Shown one piece after another: positions 1 to 7,289 of a stretch of 12,991 nucleotides of DNA; positions within the stretch are counted from its first letter, which is position 1, and each line of letters opens with the position of its first letter. The stretch is from Thermoflexus hugenholtzii JAD2. Its GTDB lineage: Bacteria; Chloroflexota; Dehalococcoidia; UBA2979. The position numbers and the translations under genes are program-made. Where the stretch lies: positions 1 through 12,991 of the forward strand of contig CAMDBZ010000022.1 of assembly GCA_945889565.1 (NCBI GenBank), in the 5' to 3' direction. The notes under the pieces are model-generated. The model was not told the origin of the DNA and did not search any database. It worked only from the letters and a program-made list of their open reading frames with translations.

Positions 1-702
1 CCGCCGGGCAGCCGCGGTAGCCGTCGCTGCCGGTTGCGTCGAGCGGCGCGTGGCGGCGGCCTTCGCCGGCGCAGCGCGACTGCTCGACTTTGGGGCGACG
101 CCGGTGCGCACGAGCAGCTTCTGCCACTCGCGCGCGATCGCCTGCTCGAACGCAGCGAGCGTGCCGGAGTTTTCGATGCGCACGTCCGCGTGCGCGAGCC
201 GTTCGCGGTTGGAGAGCTGCGAGTCGATGCGCGCCTGCGCCTGCGCCTCACTGAGGTTGTTGCGCGTCATGATGCGCTGGCGCGCGATGTCGGGCTCGAC
301 GGTGACCACCCAGACCTCGTCGGCGAGGTCCATCCAGTTCGCCTCGATCATCACGGCGGCCTCGAGCACGATCGTGGCCTCGGGGGTGCGGCGCTTGAGG
401 TCGGCGATCTCTTCGCTGGCGAGCCGGCGGATCTCGGGCCAGACGATGTCGGTGAGGCGCTTCATCTGCACCGGGTCGCCGAACACCTTGCCGCCGAGCA
501 GCTGGCGGTTGATAGTGCCGTCCGCTTGCACGAGGTCGTGCCCGAACTCGTTCACCACGGCTTCGAAGCCGGGTGAGCCAGGCTCGTAGACACGATGGCC
601 GACGCGATCGGCGTCGATGACGACGGCGCCGAACTCCTTCAGCCTCGTGGCGGCAGTGGATTTACCGGAGGCGATACCACCGGTCAGGCCAATAACGGTC
701 AT
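1..702 (-). CDS. coaE: Dephospho-CoA kinase, 3' end cut by the window edge
   Basis: This enzyme phosphorylates the ribose 3'-hydroxyl of dephospho-CoA with ATP, the last step of CoA synthesis in the cytosol. The 234 codons visible start MTVIGLTGGIASGKST, with the Walker A P-loop at residues 8-15. They continue with VIDADRVGH (D30, D32; the DxD of the family) and the C-terminal family block RNNLSEAQAQARI near 147-159, followed by RERLAHADVRIENSGT. The ATG at 702 has GGAG six bases upstream (GGAGAGCCAG-ATG). Family members usually end near residue 200. Here the frame stays open through a low-complexity Ala/Pro/Lys/Arg tail from about 203 and leaves the window without a stop. A candidate promoter lies directly upstream, so it is probably transcribed on its own as well as downstream of etfA. 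The identification is secure from the motifs; what follows the tail cannot be seen. Confidence 0.95.
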   Translation of the reverse strand, partial: MTVIGLTGGIASGKSTAATRLKEFGAVVIDADRVGHRVYEPGSPGFEAVVNEFGHDLVQADGTINRQLLGGKVFGDPVQMKRLTDIVWPEIRRLASEEIADLKRRTPEATIVLEAAVMIEANWMDLADEVWVVTVEPDIARQRIMTRNNLSEAQAQARIDSQLSNRERLAHADVRIENSGTLAAFEQAIAREWQKLLVRTGVAPKSSSRAAPAKAAATRRSTQPAATATAAARR

Positions 703-748
703 CTGGCTCTCCGCTGGGCGCACAAACGTACGGGGCGCGCATTCGCGA

Positions 749-777
749 ATTGTATTCGTGGCCTCGTGGGGACGCAA
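749..777 (-). promoter_or_regulatory. Candidate sigma70-type promoter for coaE
   Basis: Read on the minus strand there is a -35-like TTGCGT (772-777), a 17-base spacer and a -10-like TACAAT (749-754; five of six bases match TATAAT). The predicted start near 742 would leave a leader of about 40 bases before the coaE ATG at 702. A perfect 10-base palindrome, ATTCGCGAAT (741-750), touches the -10 element, and an inverted pair ATTCGTG (754-760) / CACGAAT (782-788) brackets the spacer and the -35. These could be operator sequences. The -35 matches only three bases, so this is a prediction by eye. Confidence 0.5.
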
Positions 778-846
778 GAATCACGAATGTGCGCACAAGC
801 ACGATCCGCGCGTCCCGGACCCCGTCCGACAGTCGCTGCACCAGCA

Positions 847-897
847 GACCACGACCGCGCCATCCGAGACCACCGTCGTGGGGGCGCGGTCGTGGTC
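847..897 (-). terminator. Long perfect hairpin downstream of etfA
   Basis: A 15-base perfect stem (847-861 with 883-897) encloses a 21-base loop, which itself contains a short CCAC/GTGG pairing. It begins about 30 bases after the etfA stop and lies before the coaE promoter, the position expected for a terminator of the long minus-strand operon. No U-tract follows on the minus strand, so it is not a textbook intrinsic terminator. It may instead stop 3' exonucleases or act with Rho. Confidence 0.4.
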
Positions 898-904
898 GCT
901 ACGA

Positions 905-921
905 GCGGGGCGGCGCCCCGC
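905..921 (-). terminator. Short GC hairpin immediately after the etfA stop
   Basis: GCGGGG (905-910) pairs with CCCCGC (916-921) around a 5-base loop, only five bases past the etfA TAA. With the larger hairpin at 847-897 it makes two stem-loops in tandem at the 3' end of the etfBA message. There is no U-tract. It is a possible 3'-end stabiliser or part of a two-hairpin terminator. Confidence 0.3.
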
Positions 922-925
922 CCGC

Positions 926-1900
926 TTACGGGAGCTCTTTAATCGCCTTGATCAGCTCGGGCACGACGGCCTTGTAGTCGCCGACGATGCCGAAGCGGGC
1001 AGCCTTGAAGATGTTCGCCTCGCGGTCGCGGTTGATGGCGACGATCGTCTTGGCGCCGGAGCAGCCGGCCATGTGCTGGCTCGCGCCCGAGATCGCGACG
1101 GCAATGTAAAGGTCCGGCGTCACGACCTTGCCCGTGAGGCCGACCTGCTGGCTCGGCGGGTACCAGCCGAGGTCGCAGGCTGCGCGCGAGGAGCCGACGG
1201 CCGCCTTGTCGGTGCCGAAGGCCGCGGCAAGCTCCTCGACGACGCGGAAGCCCTCGGGGGCGCCGAGGCCGCGACCACCGGAGACGACGATCGGGGCGTC
1301 CTGGATCTGCAGGCCGGTGCTGACGGCGGCCTCGCGGCCGGTGATCTCCGTGCGCGCGGCGCCGGCGGCGGGGAGCGCCACGGTCTCGCCGGTGGCGCCG
1401 GCGCGCTCGGCGATCGGGTCCTGCGACTTCGCGCGCACGGTGATCACCGCGGGCGACGTCTTGAACGAGTACGTGGCCTGTGCGTTGCCGCCGTACGCGG
1501 AGCGCGTGGCACGCAGCCCCTCGGCGCTCTGCTCCACCCGCACGCAGTCCATCGCTGCGGCGGTGCCGCGGCGGAAGGCGAGCCGCGGACCGAGGTCGCG
1601 GCCGACCATCGACTGCGCGATCAGCACCACGGCGGGGCTCGCCTGGTCGAGCGCTGCCTCGACGGCGGCCAGCCAGTGGTCGGAGCGGTACTGGTCGTAC
1701 GCCGCGTCGTCGGAGGCGAGCACGCGGTCCGCGCCGGCGGCGAAGGCGGCGCCGGCCTGGCCGGTGGCGCCGCTGCCGAGCAGCACGGCGTTGGTCTTGC
1801 CGCCGTCCGCGAGCTGCGTCGCGAGGCCAAGCAGCTCTGTGGTCGTCATTGTCACTGCGCCCCCGGCGACCTCGCCGACGACGAGTATGTCCTGTGCCAT
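926..1900 (-). CDS. etfA: Electron transfer flavoprotein, alpha subunit (EtfA/FixB)
   Basis: EtfA forms a heterodimer with EtfB, binds FAD, and carries electrons from acyl-CoA dehydrogenases towards the quinone pool. At 324 residues it has normal family length. The C-terminal FAD domain is clear: VVSGGRGLG (206-213), GSSRAACDLGW (236-246), QVGLTGK (252-258), and the signature PDLYIAVAISGASQHMAG (262-279) followed by TIVAINRD and IFKAARFGIVGD. The usual QVGQTG is QVGLTG here, a minor change near the flavin. The start is ATG, with a purine-rich GGAAGGG stretch upstream. The gene lies 72 bases after etfB, in the usual etfB-etfA order. The intervening spacer contains an alternating GCGCGC run and a small 5-base-pair stem (1954-1968). 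The tandem hairpins downstream suggest that the operon message ends here. Confidence 0.96.
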   Translation of the reverse strand: MAQDILVVGEVAGGAVTMTTTELLGLATQLADGGKTNAVLLGSGATGQAGAAFAAGADRVLASDDAAYDQYRSDHWLAAVEAALDQASPAVVLIAQSMVGRDLGPRLAFRRGTAAAMDCVRVEQSAEGLRATRSAYGGNAQATYSFKTSPAVITVRAKSQDPIAERAGATGETVALPAAGAARTEITGREAAVSTGLQIQDAPIVVSGGRGLGAPEGFRVVEELAAAFGTDKAAVGSSRAACDLGWYPPSQQVGLTGKVVTPDLYIAVAISGASQHMAGCSGAKTIVAINRDREANIFKAARFGIVGDYKAVVPELIKAIKELP

Positions 1901-1972
1901 CCCCCGCCTGCCCTTCCTTCGTGCTGCGCGCGCGTGCGCGCGGTGCTCGATGAGCCGCTCAGCGCGGCGGTG

Positions 1973-2776
1973 CTAGATGAGCTTCGCGTCGCGCAGCGCC
2001 TGCGCGAGCGCCTTCGCCTGCTCGGCGGGCGTGTCGCCCTCCATGATCTGCACGTCGCCGCCCGCGGGCGGCTGGAACAGCTTCTCGAGCTTGAGGCGCG
2101 AGCCCGCGGCGCCAAGCTCGGACGCCTGCAGGCCGAGGTCGGCGGGCGTCCACGTGGTCACGGTCTTGCGCGCGGCTTGCATGATCTGCTGCAACTTCGG
2201 GTAGCGCGGGTCGCCGAGCTCGTTCGACACCGTGATCACGGCCGGCCCGGCCATCTTCACGGTCTCGAAGCCGTCCGCCAGCACGCGCTGCACGATGAAG
2301 CCGCCGCCGTCCGCCTTCACGTCCTTGGCGATGATCGCGGAGGGCCAGCCGAGCTCCTCGGCGATGCCGAGGCCGACCTGGCCCATGTCCCAGTCGGCGG
2401 CCTGGCGGCCGCAGAACACGGCATCGACGTCGCCGAGCTTCTTCACAGCCGCGGCGAGCGCGTGCGCCGTGGTGTAAGAGTCGCCGCCCTGGAACTCGTC
2501 GGCGGAGAGCAGCACGCCCTCGTCGGCGCCCATGGCGAGCACCTGCTTGATCGCGGCCTGCGCGCTCTCCTTGCCGAGCGAGATGACCGTGACCTTGCCG
2601 TCGCCGCTCTGCTCCTTGATGCGCAGCGCGGCCTCGGCGGCCTGTGCGTCGAACGGGCTGAGCACGGGGGCGATGCCCTGCGCGGGAATCACCTCGTTCT
2701 TCGCCGCGTCGATACGGAACGCCGCCGGTGGCGTCTCCGGGTCCGGGATCTGTTTCGCGCAGACAACCAGGTGCAT
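1973..2776 (-). CDS. etfB: Electron transfer flavoprotein, beta subunit (EtfB/FixA)
   Basis: EtfB is the AMP- or flavin-binding partner of EtfA and the docking subunit for acyl-CoA dehydrogenases. At 267 residues it matches the family. Visible motifs are VVCAKQIPDP at the N-terminus, LSPFDAQAAEAALRIKE (39-55), the nucleotide-binding segment FCGRQAADWDMGQVG (121-135) and the family signature PRYPKLQQIMQAARK (190-204). The ATG at 2776 has GGGAGGG about ten bases upstream. It is the second ETF-related gene of the cluster, 63 bases after the EtfD stop. The order etfD-etfB-etfA supports an ETF that delivers electrons to EtfD, not to a classical ETF-ubiquinone oxidoreductase. Whether this ETF can bifurcate electrons cannot be decided from the motifs seen, and no FixC or FixX is present. 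Confidence 0.95.
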   Translation of the reverse strand: MHLVVCAKQIPDPETPPAAFRIDAAKNEVIPAQGIAPVLSPFDAQAAEAALRIKEQSGDGKVTVISLGKESAQAAIKQVLAMGADEGVLLSADEFQGGDSYTTAHALAAAVKKLGDVDAVFCGRQAADWDMGQVGLGIAEELGWPSAIIAKDVKADGGGFIVQRVLADGFETVKMAGPAVITVSNELGDPRYPKLQQIMQAARKTVTTWTPADLGLQASELGAAGSRLKLEKLFQPPAGGDVQIMEGDTPAEQAKALAQALRDAKLI

Positions 2777-2839
2777 GGCTTGCGTACCCTCCCTCGCCGC
2801 TACTGACGCGCGAGCGCGCGCCTGTGATGGTGCTGTTCG

Positions 2840-5050
2840 CTAGCGATCCGAGCCGCCGCCGCCCGCCCCTGCCCCGGCGGGACCGAAGACCGCCTGGTCC
2901 AGGAGCTCGGCGATGTCGAACGCGCGCATCCGGCCTTCTTCCTCGGGCTGGATGGCCGGAATGCCGTCCTCGAACATCTGGATGCAGAACGGGCAGTTGG
3001 AGACGACGCTGGCCGCGCCCGTGCCCACTGCCTCCTCCGCGCGGACGTGGTTGACGCGCCGGTCTCCCACCTCTTCCTGCCACATGTTGCCGCCGCCCGC
3101 CCCGCAGCAGAGGCCGCGGCTGCGTGAGCGCTCCATCTCCTGCACCGCGGCGCCGGGCAGGAACTCCAGGATCTGCCGCGGCGCATCGTACACGCCGTTG
3201 AGGCGGCCGAGGTAGCACGAGTCGTGATACGTGACGGAGCTGTCGATGCGGTGCTGCGGGCGCAGCCGGTTATCGGTCAGCGCCTGCGCCAGGAACTCGG
3301 TGTGGTGCAGCACCTCGAAGCGGCCGTCGAACTGCGGGTACTCGTTCTTGAACGTGTTGAAGCAGTGCGGGCAGTTGGTGATCACGCGCTGCACGTTCTT
3401 GGCCTTGAACGTCTCCACCAGCTGCTGCGCGAGTATCTGGTACAGGTACTCGTTGCCCAGCCGCCGCGCGGGGTCGCCGTTGCAGGTCTCCTCTTGCCCG
3501 AGCACGCCGAAGGAGGTGCCGGCCTCGCGCAGCAGCTTGAAGACCGAGCGCGTGATGGGCAGGTTGCGTTCCACGAGCGCGCCGGAGCAGCCGACCCAGT
3601 ACAGATACTCCTGACTGCCGTCGAAGGCGGGCACGTCCTCCAGCCCCTCCATCCAGGACTCGCGCGTGAGCGTGGTGCCGCGCCAGGGGTGGCCGCGCAC
3701 CTCGATGTTCTCCAGCGCCGCCTGCGCGGTGGCGGGTACGCGCGCCTCATCCATGACGAGGTAGCGGCGCATGTCGACGATGGTGGGCACGTGCTCGATC
3801 AGCACGGGGCATTCCTGCACGCACGCGCCGCAAGTGCGGCACGCCCACAGCGTCTCGTCCTTGATCACGTCGCCGACCATGGCGACAGGCGAGACCGCGC
3901 GCTGGTCGCCGCCGGCGTGGCCGACGCGCTGGAGCTCCGGGCCGACGTCCGCGAGGTGCGCCTTGAGGTCCTGGATCAGCTGCATCGGCGACAGCGGCTG
4001 GCCCGCGAGGTTCGCGGGGCACACCGACGTGCAGCGGCCGCAGCGCACACACGCGTCGAGCTCGAACAGCTGCTTCCAGGTGAAGTCCTGCACCTGCCCG
4101 ACGCCGAAGACCTCGCGCTCTTCGATGTTCTCGATCTTCGTCAGCCGGCCGGGGGCGTCCGTGCGCAGCAGGTACGCGTTGGCTGGCGCGAAGAAGAGGT
4201 GGTCCAGCTTCGTGAACACGACGAGGCCGAGCCAGCTGAACGCGACCACGATGTGGCCCCACCACGCCCACGTGTGCGCGCCCAGCAGCTGGCCGTCGCG
4301 AAACTCGAAGACCTCGACGAGCTTGGCGATGCCGTACGAGGCGAACGACCAGCGCGCCCACGCCTCGTGCTCCGCGAGCTCGCTCGCGCCGATGCGCAGC
4401 GCCTCGACGGCGAAGCCGGAGAGCAGGATCAGCGCGAGGCCCCAGAGGATGAGGTGGTCCTCCAGCCGCTCGTCCCAGCGCAGCCGCCGGTACGAGTCGA
4501 AGTAGCGGCGGTTGAGCGCCATGCCCACGCCGACGAGCCCGATCACCCCGAACAGGTCGCCGTAGAACGAGAAGAACAGGTAGTAGTTGCCCTGCAGGAA
4601 GTGAATCGACAGGTCCGCGTCGAGCGCAACCTGCGCGGTGACGAACGTGAGCACGATGATCGACGAGAAGATGCACCAGTGCATGATCCCGGCGTAGCGG
4701 TCGCGGCGAATCTTCTCCTGCCCCAGGCCGAGGCGGAGCGCGTTGCGGGCGCGATGGCGCGGGAACAGGCCCACGCCAGGCGTCGGCCGGCCGAGTAGCC
4801 ACAGCCCGGCGTGGCGGCCGAAGCCGTACACCAGCAGCCCGACAAGCGAGGCCATGAACACGTAGACCGCCCACGGCTGCTGGACGTTGAAGAAGATCTC
4901 GCGCCCCGCGTCGGTGCGCTCGACCTCGAGCGCGGCGATGAGGCCGATGCCCGAGAGGCCGACGGCGGGCGACCACCAGCCGCCGACCATGCGGACAGGG
5001 CGCCGAGGCGTGGCCGCCTCGGCGTCTCGTGCGGGGCGCGCGAAGCGCAC
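2840..5050 (-). CDS. etfD: EtfD-type membrane Fe-S oxidoreductase (ETF:menaquinone reductase)
   Basis: This predicted inner-membrane enzyme (736 residues) would take electrons from EtfBA and reduce menaquinone. The N-terminal half has about six hydrophobic segments (roughly 25-42, 60-78, 122-142, 157-178, 199-220, 260-280) resembling the haem-b NarI/gamma domain; H124, H199 and H265 are possible haem ligands. Next come two 4Fe-4S motifs, C334-x2-C337-x2-C340-x3-C344-P and C404-x2-C407-x2-C410-x3-C414-P. Two HdrD-like CCG domains follow: C488, C523, C560/C563, and C612, C648/C649, C686/C689. In the first, the usual CC pair reads C523-N. The GTG at 5050 was chosen because it lies two bases past the ligase stop, with GAAGG seven bases upstream. 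The alternative ATG at 4990 gives 716 residues but lacks a ribosome site. The reading frame continues upstream to 5275 but only inside the ligase gene. The etfB-etfA neighbours support the role, as with mycobacterial EtfD. Confidence 0.9.
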   Translation of the reverse strand: MRFARPARDAEAATPRRPVRMVGGWWSPAVGLSGIGLIAALEVERTDAGREIFFNVQQPWAVYVFMASLVGLLVYGFGRHAGLWLLGRPTPGVGLFPRHRARNALRLGLGQEKIRRDRYAGIMHWCIFSSIIVLTFVTAQVALDADLSIHFLQGNYYLFFSFYGDLFGVIGLVGVGMALNRRYFDSYRRLRWDERLEDHLILWGLALILLSGFAVEALRIGASELAEHEAWARWSFASYGIAKLVEVFEFRDGQLLGAHTWAWWGHIVVAFSWLGLVVFTKLDHLFFAPANAYLLRTDAPGRLTKIENIEEREVFGVGQVQDFTWKQLFELDACVRCGRCTSVCPANLAGQPLSPMQLIQDLKAHLADVGPELQRVGHAGGDQRAVSPVAMVGDVIKDETLWACRTCGACVQECPVLIEHVPTIVDMRRYLVMDEARVPATAQAALENIEVRGHPWRGTTLTRESWMEGLEDVPAFDGSQEYLYWVGCSGALVERNLPITRSVFKLLREAGTSFGVLGQEETCNGDPARRLGNEYLYQILAQQLVETFKAKNVQRVITNCPHCFNTFKNEYPQFDGRFEVLHHTEFLAQALTDNRLRPQHRIDSSVTYHDSCYLGRLNGVYDAPRQILEFLPGAAVQEMERSRSRGLCCGAGGGNMWQEEVGDRRVNHVRAEEAVGTGAASVVSNCPFCIQMFEDGIPAIQPEEEGRMRAFDIAELLDQAVFGPAGAGAGGGGSDR

Positions 5051-5052
5051 GC

Positions 5053-6630
5053 CTATGCCTTCGGCGTAGCGGCGGGCTGCTGCCCGTACATCGTGCGCAG
5101 GTCGTTCTTCAGGATCTTGCCCAGGTGGTTGCGTGGCAGCTCCGGGACCCACTCGTAGAGCGAGGGCGACTTGTAGGACGCGAGCCGCGCCTTCACGTAG
5201 GTGGTCAGCTCCTCCAGCGTCGGCTGCGCGGCGCCCGCGGCGGGAACCATGATCGCCTTCACGACCTCGCCCCACTCGACATCCGGCACGCCGATCACCG
5301 CAGCTTCGGCGATCGACGGGTGGTCCTCGAGGATGTTCTCGATCTCGCCTGGGGAGATGTTCTCGCCGCCGCGGATGATCAGGTCCTTGATGCGCCCGGT
5401 GATGAAGAGGTAGTTGTCGTCGTCGAGGTAGCCGACGTCGCCGGTGTGCAGCCAGCCGTCGTGCACCGCCGACGCAGTCTCTTCGGCGCGCTTCTGGTAC
5501 TCGCGCATGATGCGGTCACCGCGGATGCAGATCTCGCCTTCCTTGTTCGCCGCGAGCAGGTCGCCGTCGGCGCCCATGATCCCCACGTCGATGTCCGGCA
5601 TCGGGCGGCCGACCGAACGCAGCCGCTTGAGCTTGAGCTCGTTCTGCTCGGGCGTGCCGTTGAGGCGGTGGTCCTCCGGATCGAGGTAGGACATCGTCGA
5701 CGTGGACTCGGTCTGCCCGTAGGCATTCATCAGCCCGCACGTGAACGCGTCCATCGCGTTACGCACGATTTCGAACGGCATCGGCGCCGCACCGTACGTG
5801 ATCAGCTTGAGCGACGAGATATCGTACTTCTCGAAATCGTCCGCCTCCATGACGCGCTTGAGCATCGTCGGCACCACGAACGCGTGCGTCACGCGCTCGC
5901 GCTCGACCGTGTCGAGCCAGCCGGCCGGGTCGAACGCCGGCAGGATCGCGAGCTTGCGGCCGGACCACAGCGAGCCGAGCATCGTCGTGGCGCCGGCGAC
6001 GTGGAAGAACGGGACGGAGACCAGCGTCGTCTCCTGCTCGCTGGAGGGGTCGCACGGGTTCTGCGTGTTGATCACGTAGGCCGTGAGCGTCTTGTGCGTG
6101 AGCACCACGCCCTTCGGCAGCGCCGTGGTGCCCGAGGTGTAGATCACCAGCGCGGCATCGTCGTCGTCCACCTCGGCCCAGAACGGGTCCTCGGAGCCAT
6201 CGGCGATGAACTGCTCGTACGTGCGCAGGCCCTCGGCGCTGAAGTCCAGCGTGAAGACGTGCTGCACCTTCGGTAGGTTCGCCTTGATCTGCTGGAAGAT
6301 CGGGTAGTAGCGCTCAGAGACGAAGAGCACGTTCACGTCGGAGGCGTCCAGCATGTACTGGAGCTCTTCCGTCTTCGCGCGGAAGTTGAGCGGGACGTAC
6401 GTCGCGCCGACAGACGCTGACGCGTAGTACAGCTCCACGAAGCGGTTCGAGTTGACCGACATGATGCCGACGTTCGCGCCCTTGCCCACGCCGAGCGCGT
6501 GCAGCGCGTGCGCGAGCTTGTTCACGCGTACCTGCAGCTCCGCGTACGTCACGCGCTCCGTGGGGTCGGCCAGCGCGAGGCGCTCCGGGACCATGCTGCC
6601 GGCAATAGTCAGAATCTCGGCGGTGTTCAC
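5053..6630 (-). CDS. AMP-forming acyl-CoA ligase (fatty-acid-CoA ligase family)
   Basis: This enzyme would activate a carboxylic acid to its acyl-adenylate and then to the acyl-CoA thioester. The 525 residues carry all core motifs of the adenylate-forming family: the P-loop YTSGTTALPKG (164-174), GAAPMP (280-285), NAYGQTES (302-309), the ATP-binding GWLHTGDVGYLD (392-403), the hinge block GRIKDLIIRGGENISPGEIE (412-431), and the catalytic lysine K505 in PRNHLGKILKNDL. The P-loop has Ala170 where Gly is usual. Chain-length or substrate specificity cannot be read from the sequence. The GTG start is well supported by AAGGGGG eight bases upstream. The stop lies two bases before the etfD start, so the two are probably translationally coupled, which ties acid activation to ETF-linked oxidation. 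Confidence 0.93.
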   Translation of the reverse strand: MNTAEILTIAGSMVPERLALADPTERVTYAELQVRVNKLAHALHALGVGKGANVGIMSVNSNRFVELYYASASVGATYVPLNFRAKTEELQYMLDASDVNVLFVSERYYPIFQQIKANLPKVQHVFTLDFSAEGLRTYEQFIADGSEDPFWAEVDDDDAALVIYTSGTTALPKGVVLTHKTLTAYVINTQNPCDPSSEQETTLVSVPFFHVAGATTMLGSLWSGRKLAILPAFDPAGWLDTVERERVTHAFVVPTMLKRVMEADDFEKYDISSLKLITYGAAPMPFEIVRNAMDAFTCGLMNAYGQTESTSTMSYLDPEDHRLNGTPEQNELKLKRLRSVGRPMPDIDVGIMGADGDLLAANKEGEICIRGDRIMREYQKRAEETASAVHDGWLHTGDVGYLDDDNYLFITGRIKDLIIRGGENISPGEIENILEDHPSIAEAAVIGVPDVEWGEVVKAIMVPAAGAAQPTLEELTTYVKARLASYKSPSLYEWVPELPRNHLGKILKNDLRTMYGQQPAATPKA

Positions 6631-6675
6631 GATCGCTACCCCCTTTGGCGTGCGGCGGCGGGTCGCACCCGCGCG

Positions 6676-7107
6676 CTATGGCCGCACATACAGGCGTCCG
6701 TCCGTTTCGCTCTGGATCGCGATCGGTCGCAGGTCCAGGCCGTCCCCATTCAGTGCGCGCCCCTCCAGGTCATAGGTCGCGCCGGTGCACCCGTCGAAGA
6801 AGCGGCCGGTCCGCGATTCGCCAGCGGCGCCCTCGAGCGGCAGATCCGGGCGGAACGTCACGCGGCAACTCTCTCGATCGGGCGGATTATGCGGGTCGAG
6901 GTCCGACAGCGCGAGCACCCGCCCATCGAGCGCGCGGACCACGAAGAAATGGTCCGTGCTGCGATAGACGACGCTCCCCGGTGTGTAGTCAGCGGCCGTT
7001 CCAAGCGCGATACGACCATCCCCTCGCGTCGCCACGAACGTCACGAGCGCCACCACGACCGCCCCGAGCGCGACCAGCGCCACGGCGACGAGGCAGCCCG
7101 GCCGCAC
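6676..7107 (-). CDS. Membrane-anchored Rieske-like protein without cluster ligands (1)
   Basis: This is a 143-residue protein with one N-terminal hydrophobic segment (about 4-27) and a soluble domain probably outside the membrane. The domain resembles a Rieske fold: FFVVRALDGRVLALSD, then a lone C81, then GRFFDGCTGATYDLEG (101-116) and a C-terminal strand GRLYVRP. The last block aligns with Rieske box II (CPCHGSTYD), but D105 replaces the ligand Cys and T108 the ligand His. C107 matches the structural disulfide Cys, and C81 may be its partner. A 2Fe-2S cluster is therefore unlikely. The GTG at 7107 is the only usable start before an in-frame stop upstream, and its ribosome site is weak. It lies 45 bases before the ligase and has a paralogue at 7290-7793. 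The fold assignment is by motif pattern only. Confidence 0.7.
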   Translation of the reverse strand: MRPGCLVAVALVALGAVVVALVTFVATRGDGRIALGTAADYTPGSVVYRSTDHFFVVRALDGRVLALSDLDPHNPPDRESCRVTFRPDLPLEGAAGESRTGRFFDGCTGATYDLEGRALNGDGLDLRPIAIQSETDGRLYVRP

Positions 7108-7195
7108 GCCTGTCGGCCCGGCGGTGCGGTCGCGATTCGCGGCGGCCGTCAGCTCTTCCGTGGCTGTGCGCCGTCAGGCACCGCGAAGCGGCCAC

Positions 7196-7224
7196 ATCAT
7201 AGTGAAGCGTGATTGCGCGCGCCA
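7196..7224 (-). promoter_or_regulatory. Weak promoter candidate ahead of the Rieske-like/ligase/etf genes
   Basis: The 182-base gap between the two Rieske-like genes is the longest break inside the minus-strand block. On the minus strand it contains TATGAT (7196-7201; five of six bases match the -10 consensus). The region 17 bases upstream, TGGCGC (7219-7224), is a poor -35. An internal promoter here would allow the ligase-etfD-etfBA genes to be expressed apart from the crotonases. This is a guess from one hexamer. Confidence 0.22.
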
Positions 7225-7289
7225 CAGCCCACGCATCGCGGTTCGGTAGGGCGAATGTGCGGGGCGAACGGGAGGCGCGCCCGGCCGCC

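Noticed and set aside
617..2806. Plus-strand open frame of 729 codons across etfA, etfB and the spacer
   Set aside because: It is antisense to two clearly recognisable ETF genes and its product is Arg/Ala/Gly/His-rich low-complexity sequence, as expected from the opposite strand of GC-rich genes.
3224..4798. Plus-strand frame of 524 codons opposite etfD
   Set aside because: No family features and a composition rich in Arg, Ala, Leu and His; shadow of etfD.
5051..5275. N-terminal extension of EtfD to 5275
   Set aside because: It lies wholly inside the end of the ligase gene and encodes Arg/Gly/Ala-rich sequence unlike the family; the GTG at 5050 with a ribosome site fits better.
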